Source of the DNA: Synechococcus sp. GFB01
GTDB taxonomy: Bacteria; Cyanobacteriota; Cyanobacteriia; PCC-6307; Cyanobiaceae
Assembly: GCF_001039265.1 (NCBI RefSeq)
Contig: NZ_LFEK01000014.1
Coordinates: 11,759-27,207, forward strand
Length of the DNA stretch: 15,449 nt
Direction of reading: 5' to 3'
Notes under the pieces: model-generated
What the model saw: only the letters and a program-made list of their open reading frames with translations
Databases searched by the model: none
Told to the model about the DNA's origin: nothing
Position numbers and translations under genes: made by a program
Shown here: one piece after another, positions 8,917-15,449 of the stretch
Layout of the letters: each line of letters begins with the position of its first letter
Position numbering within the stretch: position 1 is the stretch's first letter

Positions 8917-9834
8917 ATGGACATTCTGGTGATGGGCGGCACCCGTTTCGTGGGCCGTCCGCTGGTGGAGCGCCTTCTCGCCGCCGGCCATGCCCTGACG
9001 CTGTTCACCCGCGGCAACCGGCCGGCGCCGGCCGGGGTGGAACACCTGGTGGGTGATCGCGGCACGCCCGAGGGGCTGCAGCAGCTTGACGGCCGTCGTT
9101 TCGATGTGATCGTGGATAGCTCCGGTCGCAGCCTCGAGGATTCACGTGAGGTGATCGAGCGCACCGGTGCCCCGGCCCACCGGTTCGTGTACGTGAGTTC
9201 GGCCGGCGTCTACGCCGACAGCGAACGGTGGCCCCTCGACGAGGACAGCCCCACCGATCCGGCCAGCCGCCATGCCGGCAAGGCTGAAACGGAGGCCTGG
9301 CTGCGCAGCCAGGGCATCCCCTTCACCAGCTTCCGGCCCACCTACATCGTGGGCCCGGGCAACTACAACCCCGTGGAGAGCTGGTTCTTCGACCGGATCG
9401 TGCATGGCCGGCCGGTACCCCTGCCGGGGGACGGCAGAACGATCACCCAGCTGGGCCATGTCGACGATCTGGCCGGCGCGATGGCCCGCTGCATCGAGGT
9501 GGAGACCGCCGCCAACCGGATCTACAACTGCACCGGCCGCCAGGGTGTCACCTTCCGCGGCCTGGTGCACGCCGCCGCCCGTGCAGCCGGAGTGGATCCC
9601 ACCAGCGTGGAACTCCGCAGCTTCGATCCCGCCGGCCTCGACAGGAAGGCCCGCAAGGCCTTCCCGCTGCGGCTGGCCCACTTCCTCACCGACATCACCC
9701 GGGTGCGGCGCGAGCTGGCCTGGGAGCCCGCCTTCGATCTCGAGGCCACCCTGGCCGACAGCTTCAGCAACGACTACGCCAGGCGGATGCCCACCAGCCC
9801 GGATTTCAGCGCTGATGCGGCGTTGATCGGTTGA
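8917..9834 (+). CDS. NAD-dependent epimerase/dehydratase-fold protein, CSP41-like
   Basis: A 305-residue extended-SDR protein like the cyanobacterial homologues of plastid CSP41 RNA-binding proteins. The Rossmann motif MGGTRFVG (residues 6-13) is intact and followed by LTLFTRGNRP. FVYVSSAGVYAD marks the usual SDR strand, but the YxxxK catalytic pair is incomplete: the lysine survives in RHAGKAE while the tyrosine position is arginine. FRPTYIVGPGNYNP and GHVDDLAGAM complete the fold. In plants CSP41 binds and stabilises chloroplast transcripts; the cyanobacterial role is less clear. The ATG at 8917 matches the usual family beginning (MDILVMGGTRFVG). An in-frame ATG at 8878 directly after the AEC stop would add 13 unconserved residues. 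It converges with pgsA at a gap of only three bases. Confidence 0.88.
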   Translation: MDILVMGGTRFVGRPLVERLLAAGHALTLFTRGNRPAPAGVEHLVGDRGTPEGLQQLDGRRFDVIVDSSGRSLEDSREVIERTGAPAHRFVYVSSAGVYADSERWPLDEDSPTDPASRHAGKAETEAWLRSQGIPFTSFRPTYIVGPGNYNPVESWFFDRIVHGRPVPLPGDGRTITQLGHVDDLAGAMARCIEVETAANRIYNCTGRQGVTFRGLVHAAARAAGVDPTSVELRSFDPAGLDRKARKAFPLRLAHFLTDITRVRRELAWEPAFDLEATLADSFSNDYARRMPTSPDFSADAALIG

Positions 9835-9837
9835 GCA

Positions 9838-10364
9838 TCAGCGGCGCCGCAGATAGCCCCAGGCGGAGCTGAGAGCCAGCGCCAGCGAGGGCCAGAAGAG
9901 CCACCAGCCCAGCCAGCGGGTCCAGGCGGCGCCGCTCCAGGGCCAGAGCAGCAGCAGCAGGCTCGCAAACTGGAGCACGGTCTTGGCCTTGCCGCCGAGC
10001 GAGGCAGGACCGCCGCCGCTGGCGCCGCTGCGCCAGCCTGAGATCAGCAGTTCGCGGGCCAGCAGCAGCCAGATCGCCCAGAGCGGCAGCAGGCCGACGG
10101 CGCCGAGCCAGAGCAGCGGCGCGACGATCAGCAGCTTGTCGGTGAGCGGGTCGAGCCGGGCGCCCATGGCGTGCCACCACCGGCGCGGCGGGCCAGCACG
10201 CCATCGGCCCAGTCGCTGAGACCACCCAGCAGCAGGAGCCACCAGGCCGCGCCGGCCAGGCCGGTCGAGAGAGCCAGGATCAGCGGCAGGCCCAGCAGGG
10301 CCCGGCCCAGGGTGAGCGCGTCGGCCAGGTGGCGCAGCCGCCGCGCGGAGGGCTTGGCGCTCAC
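9838..10364 (-). CDS. pgsA: CDP-alcohol phosphatidyltransferase, probably phosphatidylglycerophosphate synthase (one frame break)
   Basis: This enzyme would transfer glycerol-3-phosphate to CDP-diacylglycerol, the route to phosphatidylglycerol, an essential thylakoid lipid. The GTG at 10362-10364 overlaps the upstream stop as GTGA. Residues in the first frame run to DWADGVLARRAG; the rest, from WHAMGARLDPLTD, lies in another frame. One base is missing between about 10167 and 10185. Adding a G at the two-base run near 10180-10181 restores exactly the CDP-alcohol signature D-x2-DG-x2-AR-x8-G-x3-D-x3-D and gives 175 residues (527 bases plus one). Several membrane segments follow, such as LLPLWAIWLLLARELLI. 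Because phosphatidylglycerol is required in cyanobacteria, a sequencing indel is more likely than a real lesion. Other CDP-alcohol transferases cannot be fully excluded, but GARLDPLTDKLL is typical of PgsA. Confidence 0.82.
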
Positions 10365-11059
10365 GGCAGGGGGCCCAGCTGAGCATTGAGACCGTAGGGA
10401 TCGGCATCGGCAGGATCGACGATGCCCAGCTCCCGGCGCCACTGGTTCACCGGTTTGTCCCAGCCCTCCTCCCATCGCACTGCAGCCAGACAGGCGGCCT
10501 GGCGGGCGATCGCATGGCCGTGAGCCACCGCGGCGCTGAGCCCGGGGAAGCGTTCGGGCTGGAAGCGGAAGCTGGCCAGCTGGCCGGCTGTAGTGAGCAG
10601 CACGTAGCCCGGGAAACCGATCTGGCAGGCGGTGATCGCCAGCACACCGTTCTCACCATCGGGTCCGGTGCCGAAGCCGGTGATCACGTGGTGGATGTCG
10701 TGGGTGGTGGCGATCCGCTGGGTGAGCCAGCGGCCGTCGCTGCCGATGTCGCGAGGGCGGAAGAACTCCGGGTGGTAGCCGAGCGCGACGATCAGATCGG
10801 CGTAGCGCCGACCGAGGCTGCCGGGCGGCAGCTGTCGCAGGGCGTCGATGTCGGGCTGGAGGGGCGGGTAGCGCTCATCGAGCAGGGTGGCGCCTCCTGG
10901 CGCTTGCCTGAAGCGCTGCACGCTGGCGGCCAGCTGGGGGCTGTCGAGAAAGCTGTCGATCAGGTCGGCCACGCTGCTGAGCTCACCGCCGCTGCGCCCG
11001 ATCGCGGCAAGCAGCCGCAGTTTCTCGGCGGCGCGCAGCAACTCCTGGAAGCGGCCCAT
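10361..11059 (-). CDS. Coq4-family protein
   Basis: A 232-residue protein with the Coq4 zinc-binding motif HDxxH-x11-E: HDIHHVITGFGTGPDGE, with H120, D121, H124 and E136. YADLIVALGYHPEFF and RFQPERFPG are further helical segments without recognised motifs. In yeast and Proteobacteria Coq4 works in ubiquinone synthesis, and a role in removing the ring C1 carboxyl has been reported. Cyanobacteria make plastoquinone rather than ubiquinone, so the substrate here is unclear; a prenylquinone role is a guess. The ATG at 11057-11059 is preferred to TTG 11071 and GTG 11062, which add only a few residues. Its stop overlaps the pgsA start, suggesting coupled translation and perhaps a membrane-lipid context. 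It diverges from the CBS gene across about 80 bases. Confidence 0.85.
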   Translation of the reverse strand: MGRFQELLRAAEKLRLLAAIGRSGGELSSVADLIDSFLDSPQLAASVQRFRQAPGGATLLDERYPPLQPDIDALRQLPPGSLGRRYADLIVALGYHPEFFRPRDIGSDGRWLTQRIATTHDIHHVITGFGTGPDGENGVLAITACQIGFPGYVLLTTAGQLASFRFQPERFPGLSAAVAHGHAIARQAACLAAVRWEEGWDKPVNQWRRELGIVDPADADPYGLNAQLGPLP

Positions 11060-11143
11060 CACAACTGGCAACCGGTACCGCCCGATTGTGATCCACTCCG
11101 ACGCGCGGACTCAGAATGCCTCCAGCCGCCGGTCACCTTCGTG

Positions 11144-11605
11144 GTGCAACAGCCCGTCTCCACCGTGATGTCTGCCCCGGTGCTCAGCGTGTCGGTGGAG
11201 TCGCCGCTCCAGCAGGCGGTGCAGCTGATGAGCGAGCATCACATCAGCGGCCTGCCGGTGGTGGATGGCAGCGGCGCCCTGGTGGGCGAGCTCACCGAGC
11301 AGGATCTGATGGTGCGCGAGAGCGGCTTCGACGCCGGCCCCTACGTGCTGCTGCTCGATGCGGTGATCTATCTTCGCAATCCGCTCAACTGGGACAAGGA
11401 GGTGCACCAGGTGCTGGGCAGCACCGTGGGCGAGGTGATGCGCACCAAGGTGCACACCTGCAGCGCCGATCTGCCCCTGCCGGCCGCCGCCCGCCAGCTG
11501 CATGAGGGCGGCACCCAGCGGCTGTTCGTGCTCGATGACGCCCGCCGGCCGATCGGCGTGCTCACCCGCGGCGATGTGGTGCGCGCCCTGGCCTCGGCCG
11601 GCTGA
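11144..11605 (+). CDS. CBS domain pair protein
   Basis: A 153-residue stand-alone Bateman module. The first CBS domain runs from STVMSAPVLSVSVESPLQQA through HHISGLPVVDGSGALVGELT. The second starts at VGEVMRTKVHTCSADLPLPA and ends GTQRLFVLDDARRPIGVLTR with GDVVRA. The linker carries the cyanobacterial/plastid-type segment ESGFDAGPYVLLLDAVIYL followed by RNPLNWDKEVHQVLG. CBS pairs bind adenine nucleotides and tune partner proteins; plastid homologues (CBSX type) regulate thioredoxin systems, which may or may not apply here. The start is uncertain between the adjacent GTG codons at 11141 and 11144; no strong ribosome binding site is seen. An overlapping ATG at 11116 is in another frame and is not used. 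It converges with pdeM at a gap of 13 bases. Confidence 0.88.
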   Translation: MQQPVSTVMSAPVLSVSVESPLQQAVQLMSEHHISGLPVVDGSGALVGELTEQDLMVRESGFDAGPYVLLLDAVIYLRNPLNWDKEVHQVLGSTVGEVMRTKVHTCSADLPLPAAARQLHEGGTQRLFVLDDARRPIGVLTRGDVVRALASAG

Positions 11606-11618
11606 ACCGCGGGGCCCC

Positions 11619-12290
11619 TCAGGCGGCCCTGCCGGTTGAGGCGTGGGGCTCGCTCCAGGCCACCACGGCACCGTCGGCCACCAGCCAGAGCGCTTCACCG
11701 GCGGGCCGGGGATGGCCTCCCGTGAGCCGACCGAAGGCCGGCAGGGCCAGCCGCTCGCTGCGACGGCAGTAGCTGAAGCACGGCAGCCGCAGGCGGCTGG
11801 ACCCACGGCCGACCAGCGCCACCGGGTGCAGGTGGCCGCAGAGGTTGAGCCGATCGGCCTGGCACTCCGGCTGGTGGCTCAGCCACCAGGGGCCCAGGGC
11901 CTGGGAGGGCTCCTGGGGCAGCCCTTCGATCCAGCTGCCGCGCTCGTGGTTTCCCCCGATCAGCCGCAGCGGGCAGCCGAGCAGCTCGGGCAGGGCCGCC
12001 AGCTTCGCCCGCAGCTCCCCGGTGAGCCCCAGCCGACTGTGGATCAGATCGCCCAGCACGATCACCTGTTGCGGCTGCCGCAGCGCCGCCAGCGTGAGCA
12101 GGGCGTTGAGGGTGGCGGCATCGCCGTCGCTGGGAAGGGGGATGCCATGGGCCTGGAAGGTTTCGGCCTTGCCCAGGTGCAGATCGGCCAGCAGCAGGAT
12201 GCGCCGCTGCGGATCCCACACCCCCCCGGCGCCCAGCAGTTCCAGGATCTCGCCGCGCCAGGGGAAGCGGGCCTCGCGAGCGGCAGTCAC
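11619..12290 (-). CDS. pdeM: PdeM-type calcineurin-like metallophosphoesterase
   Basis: A 223-residue two-metal phosphoesterase of the ligase-associated DNA damage response endonuclease PdeM group. The metal-binding blocks are in order: ADLHLGKAETFQ with D36 and H38, VLGDLIHS with D81 and H84, GGNHERG with N114 and H115, and GHLHP with H153 and H155. The phrase FQAHGIPLPSDGDAATLNAL between the first two blocks is typical of PdeM. In other bacteria PdeM sits with a Lhr-type helicase and an ATP-dependent DNA ligase; neither is present here, so a repair role is inferred from family only. The GTG at 12288-12290 overlaps the stop of the GST gene as GTGA. Product length is normal and all predicted metal ligands are retained. 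Confidence 0.87.
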   Translation of the reverse strand: MTAAREARFPWRGEILELLGAGGVWDPQRRILLLADLHLGKAETFQAHGIPLPSDGDAATLNALLTLAALRQPQQVIVLGDLIHSRLGLTGELRAKLAALPELLGCPLRLIGGNHERGSWIEGLPQEPSQALGPWWLSHQPECQADRLNLCGHLHPVALVGRGSSRLRLPCFSYCRRSERLALPAFGRLTGGHPRPAGEALWLVADGAVVAWSEPHASTGRAA

Positions 12291-12868
12291 CGGCCGGCCA
12301 TCACCCGCTGGTAGGCCGGTCGCTGCTGGGTGGCGCTGATCGTGGCCTGAACATGGGGATAGGCGCCCAGGTCGATCTGGGGGAAGAACACCGGCAGATA
12401 GGCCAGGTAGGCGTGCACGGCGCAGTCGGCGACGCCCCACCGATCGCCGATCAGGGGCGCGCCGCCGGCCAGCAGTCCGTCGAGCACCGACATCAGCCGC
12501 GGAAACTCCCGCTCCCGGTTGCTCGGCACGAACAGGGCCGTGGCCAGGGTGGCGTTGGCGAACAGCACCCACTGCTGGGCCAGGGCCCGTTCGGCGGCGT
12601 TGCGGCACTCCCCGCCATGCTGCTCGGCCAGGTAGAGCAGGATGGCCCCGCTTTCGAAGAGCTGCAGCCGGCCACCCGGCAGGGCGGGATCCTCCTCCAC
12701 CAGGGCCGGCACCTTGCCGAAGGGGTTGATGGCGGTGAAGCGATCCTGGCGGTGCTCGCCGGCTTCGAGGTCGATCACCTGCCAGGTGTAGGGGATGCCC
12801 TTCTCCTCCAGGTACCAGCGCGGCATCGAGGCGCGGCTGCGCAAGGCTCCGTAGAGGGTGATCGCCAT
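12287..12868 (-). CDS. Glutathione S-transferase family protein
   Basis: A 193-residue soluble GST. The N-terminal thioredoxin-like domain reads AITLYGALRSRASMPRWYL, with a candidate catalytic serine at 11 or 14 rather than a cysteine. INPFGKVPALVEED carries the cis-proline loop and LFESGAILLYLAE the glutathione-binding Glu-Ser pair (72-73). The all-helical C-terminal domain contains GDRWGVADCAVHAYLAYLPV, the usual N-capping box region. Such enzymes conjugate glutathione to electrophiles or reduce peroxides; the substrate cannot be predicted. The ATG at 12866-12868 matches the usual GST beginning, and the 26 upstream open codons are not conserved. Its stop overlaps pdeM, so the two are probably co-expressed. 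It diverges from the AAA+/iron-sulfur gene across about 90 bases. Confidence 0.9.
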   Translation of the reverse strand: MAITLYGALRSRASMPRWYLEEKGIPYTWQVIDLEAGEHRQDRFTAINPFGKVPALVEEDPALPGGRLQLFESGAILLYLAEQHGGECRNAAERALAQQWVLFANATLATALFVPSNREREFPRLMSVLDGLLAGGAPLIGDRWGVADCAVHAYLAYLPVFFPQIDLGAYPHVQATISATQQRPAYQRVMAGR

Positions 12869-12957
12869 GGCTGGGGGTGTGCTGGGGCAGGGCGCCAGTA
12901 TCGGGCCCGGCGGCTGCCGGCGGCGGCCACACTGGAGCCACTCCACCGCCGTGCGTC

Positions 12958-15139
12958 ATGTCTGGCCCGTTGGAGACCCCACCCCGCAACCGCAGCCCCA
13001 GCCGCAGCCCCAGCCGCAACCCGCCCAGCTGATGCGGCTGGCCCCCATCTGGTGGGCCGGGTGCGTCGCGGGGTGGTGGGCAGCAGCCGCTATGCGCGCA
13101 GTCTGCGCGAGGCGATCGGCCGGGCCTCCGCCGATCCCGGCCGGCGGCCGGTGCTGTTCTGCGGCGAGCCGGGGCTGGAGAAGGACAACCTGGCTGCCCT
13201 GGTGCACTTCGGTTCCCGGGACCGTCAGCAGCTGATGGTGCGGCTCGACGGTGCCCTGCTGAGGCCCGATGGCGCCGAGCTGTTCGGTCGCGCCGGCAGC
13301 GCCGCCGCTGATGCCCTGCTGCCCCTGCTCGGTGCCGGCGCCTGCTGATCGACAAGCTCGATCAGGTGCCCGCCGAGCTGCGCCCCCAGCTGCTGCGTCT
13401 CGCCCGCACGGGCGAGTGGCGACCGGTCGATTCGGAGGAGCCCTGGCAGCGGTTCGAGGGGCGCCTCTTCTTCACCGCCGAGCAGGCGATGCCGGCCTTC
13501 GATCGCTGCTGCACCCTGATCCGGGGTGCCGCCCCTGCGGGTGCGGCGCCAGGACCTGGGCGAATGGATCCGCTACGGCGTGACGCAGCGCAGCCGCAAG
13601 CTCGGCTGGGAGCGGCCGCCGCAGGTGCCGGAGACGGTGGTGAAGCGCCTGCAGAGCTACGACTTCCCCAACAATCTACGGGAACTTGAGACCCTCATCT
13701 ACCGCGCCCTGCAGCAGGTGCGTCGCCAGGAGCAGCGCAACGACGACCTCAGCCTGCCCGCCGTGCTGCCGGAGGACGTGTTCTGGACCTCGCCGCGGCA
13801 GCAGCGCTACCGCTTCGACATCTGGCGCTGGAAGCCAAGGCTGCGCGACTGGATGCGCGCCCCCTGGTTGTGGAACACCCTGTTGTTCGGTCTGGTGAGC
13901 TGGCTGTTCGTGCTGGTGAACCTCTGGCTCTGGCTCGGTCCCCAGGATCGGGCCCACAACGGTGCCCTGAACCTCTTCTGGGCCTGGTGGTGGCCGCTGA
14001 TCCTGCTGGGCTTCCCGCTGGTGGGGCGGCTGTGGTGTTCGTTCTGTCCCTTCATGGTGTGGGGCGAGATCGTGCAGCGGGCGGCGCGGCTGCTCGGCCT
14101 GCAGCCGGCCCGCTGGCCGCGCGGCAACAGCGACGACTGGGCCTCGCCGCTGCTGGCGGCGGGCTTCGCCCTGATCCTGCTCTGGGAGGAGGTCTGGGAT
14201 CTGCAGAACACCGCCTGGCTGAGCAGCTGCCTGCTGCTGGCGATCACGGCCGGGGCGGTGATCGGCTCGCTGCGCTTCGAGAAGCGCTTCTGGTGCCGCT
14301 ATCTCTGCCCGGTGGGAGGCATGAACGGCCTGTTCGCCAAGCTGGCGATCACCGAGCTGCGGGCTCAGGTGGGCACCTGCAGCGGCAGCTGCAGCACCTA
14401 TGCCTGCTTCAAGGGTGGGCCTGCCGACGGCGAGGGCCTGGCCACCGGCGGCTGTCCGCTCGGCACCCACCCCGCACACCTGAGCGACAACCGCAACTGC
14501 GTGCTCTGCCTCACCTGCGCCCAGGCCTGCCCCCACCGTTCGGTGCAGCTGGCGCTGCGGCCCCCGGCCGCGGATCTGCAGCGGGAGATGGACACCCCAG
14601 TGGGCGAGCCGGGGCTGATCCTGGTGCTGGCCGGCGATCTCTGCCTGCATCAGTGGCGGCGGCTGCTGGGCTGGCTGCCGCTGGCCCCGGCCAGCCTCAC
14701 GCACGGGCCGCTGCTGCCGCGCCTGGCCATCGCCGCTGTGGCGCTGGCTCTCCCCTCGGCCCTGTTTCTGCTCGCCCGCGCGCTCTTTTCGGCACCGCGT
14801 CTGCGCCGCAGCCTCTACGGTCTGCTGCCGCTGATCTGGGGGCTGCTGCTGGCCCGCCATCTGCCGATCGGCATGGCCGAGGCCGGAGCGCTCCTGCCGG
14901 TGAGCCTCGCTCCCCTGGCCGCCGGGCGGGGATGGGGCCTGGCTGGCGGCCTTGCCCGCCTGGCGGGCCGATGCCCATGTGATCGCGTTCTGTCAGAGCG
15001 CGGCCGTGCTGGTGGGCTGCTGTGCCTCGGTGGTGGTGCTGCGGCGACTGCTGGCCAACAGTCGCCAGGCCTGGCTGGGAGCTCCGCCCTGGCGCTTGCC
15101 CTCGCCGCCGGCGGCCGCTGGCTGGTGGCGCTCCCCTGA
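12958..15139 (+). CDS. Degenerate sigma-54-activator AAA+ domain fused to polytopic 4Fe-4S (NapH/NosR-like) membrane module; frame-disrupted as sequenced
   Basis: After single-base repairs in runs at 12982-12985, 13042-13046, 13338-13342, 13523-13526, 14924-14931 and 15077-15079, the 2182 bases plus net two give 727 residues. The start is ATG 12958. Order: a Pro-Gln repeat (about 8-22); an AAA+ domain with LFCGEPGLEKDNLAALVHF (Walker A at 70-77, lacking the usual GK[ST]), AELFGR, a short stretch in place of the GAFTGA loop, LLIDKLDQ (Walker B with Lys for the catalytic Glu) and FPNNLRELETLIYRAL; then membrane helices from about 13880. Iron-sulfur motifs follow: LWCSFCPF, FWCRYLCPVGG, CSGSCSTYACF and CVLCLTCAQACP, then more helices ending SSALALALAAGGRWLVALP. 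This suggests a membrane redox protein whose AAA+ part is structural or regulatory. An undamaged frame (13526-15139) covers most of the iron-sulfur half. The function is unknown. Confidence 0.75.
12982..13022 (+). repeat. CCGCAG/CCCCAG hexamer repeat encoding a Pro-Gln stretch
   Basis: About six tandem hexamers of the CCGCAG / CCCCAG type encode alternating Pro-Gln near the N-terminus of the AAA+/iron-sulfur protein. The first C run in it (12982-12985) is where the frame breaks. It is likely a flexible or extended N-terminal tail and could vary in copy number between strains. Confidence 0.75.
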
Positions 15140-15173
15140 GTCGCCAGGCGCCGGGACGGCCCGCTCGGGCCTC

Positions 15174-15449
15174 CTACTGGCGGCGGCAGAGGAGCTGGAT
15201 GTCGCTCCAGCGGTAGAGGCTGGTGGTGTCGTCCGGGCGGGCCTCCGCGAACTGACGCTCCTTGGTGAGCAGGTTGTCGCGGCCGATGCGGTTGGCGATC
15301 GCCACCTTCTCGCGGCCGTGGCTCCGACTCCACTCCAGGCAGTCGTGGCGGAGGTCGCCGGCGCGCGAGGGGGCCCGCAGGGCAGCAGCGGCAGCAGCAG
15401 GAGCGCCAGGGCCAGCAGGTTCTGGCGGCGCCCCTGCCAGATACCGGAA
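15174..15449 (-). CDS. Small secreted/exported protein of unknown function (partial, one frame break)
   Basis: The gene enters from the right edge and ends at TAG 15174-15176. The N-terminal part reads WQGRRQNLLALALLLLPLLPC, a signal-peptide-like hydrophobic core. The mature part, in another frame, reads AGDLRHDCLEWSRSHGREKV, then AIANRIGRDNLLTKERQF, AEARPDDTTSLYRW and the ending SDIQLLCRRQ. Adding one C to the five-base run (G on the plus strand) at 15369-15373 joins the two parts. The product would be under about 110 residues with two cysteines in the mature region that could pair. I do not recognise the family. It converges on the AAA+/iron-sulfur gene with about 34 bases between the stops. 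Confidence 0.5.
   Translation of the reverse strand, partial: FRYLAGAPPEPAGPGAPAAAAAALRAPSRAGDLRHDCLEWSRSHGREKVAIANRIGRDNLLTKERQFAEARPDDTTSLYRWSDIQLLCRRQ

Noticed and set aside
8474-8932. Separate small membrane protein gene
   Set aside because: Its membrane segment is the third part of the AEC permease after a frame break; the beginning and end of this frame are not protein-like.
10514-11140. N-terminal extension of the CBS protein
   Set aside because: The frame is open for about 200 codons, but this is antisense to the coq4-like gene and has no CBS-family character.
11606-11618. GGGGCCCC palindrome between the CBS gene and pdeM as a terminator
   Set aside because: Only eight bases, no loop and no T tract; expected by chance at this GC content.
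13366-13689. Separate short AAA+ fragment gene
   Set aside because: It continues the AAA+ domain from the previous frame and passes into the next frame at a G run, so it belongs to the same gene.

Overview
The window is very GC-rich and almost entirely coding. It looks like a chromosomal segment of a picocyanobacterium of the Synechococcus/Cyanobium type. That assignment is an inference from gene content: a DUF3685 (Ycf55-like) protein, a thioredoxin-fold protein resembling the thylakoid photosystem I accumulation factor, a PerR-type Fur regulator without CxxC zinc pairs, a CSP41-like epimerase-fold protein, and a CBS-pair protein of the cyanobacterial/plastid type. I see no rRNA, tRNA, CRISPR array, insertion sequence or phage gene.

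Left part (1-2195): a minus-strand fatty acid desaturase cut by the window edge, a short minus-strand SpoIIAA-like protein that lacks its N-terminal half, a 13-G homopolymer, and a plus-strand M20D amidohydrolase that starts just after the G run. Next (2196-7857) comes a compact minus-strand series, read in the order hisA, perR-like, DUF3685 gene, thioredoxin-fold thylakoid protein, fumC, tenA. The last four are joined by 4-base stop/start overlaps, so they are probably co-transcribed and translationally coupled. They mix photosystem upkeep, the TCA cycle and thiamine salvage.

Middle part (7964-11605): a plus-strand AEC-family transporter and CSP41-like gene converge on a minus-strand coq4-like/pgsA pair, followed by a divergent CBS-pair gene. 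Right part (11619-15449): a minus-strand GST/PdeM pair, a divergent plus-strand gene fusing a degenerate sigma-54-activator-type AAA+ domain to a polytopic 4Fe-4S membrane module, and a minus-strand secreted protein of unknown function cut by the right edge.

The most interesting gene is the AAA+/iron-sulfur fusion (12958-15139). Its Walker A, Walker B and GAFTGA elements are degenerate or absent, in a lineage not known to carry sigma-54. A second feature is quality-related. About a dozen reading-frame breaks occur, and nearly all are repaired by changing one short G or C run by one base. After repair the three fully contained, multiply or singly broken genes have lengths divisible by three and recover family signatures. 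I therefore read most of the breaks as uncorrected sequencing or assembly indels rather than gene decay, although the sequence alone cannot prove this.
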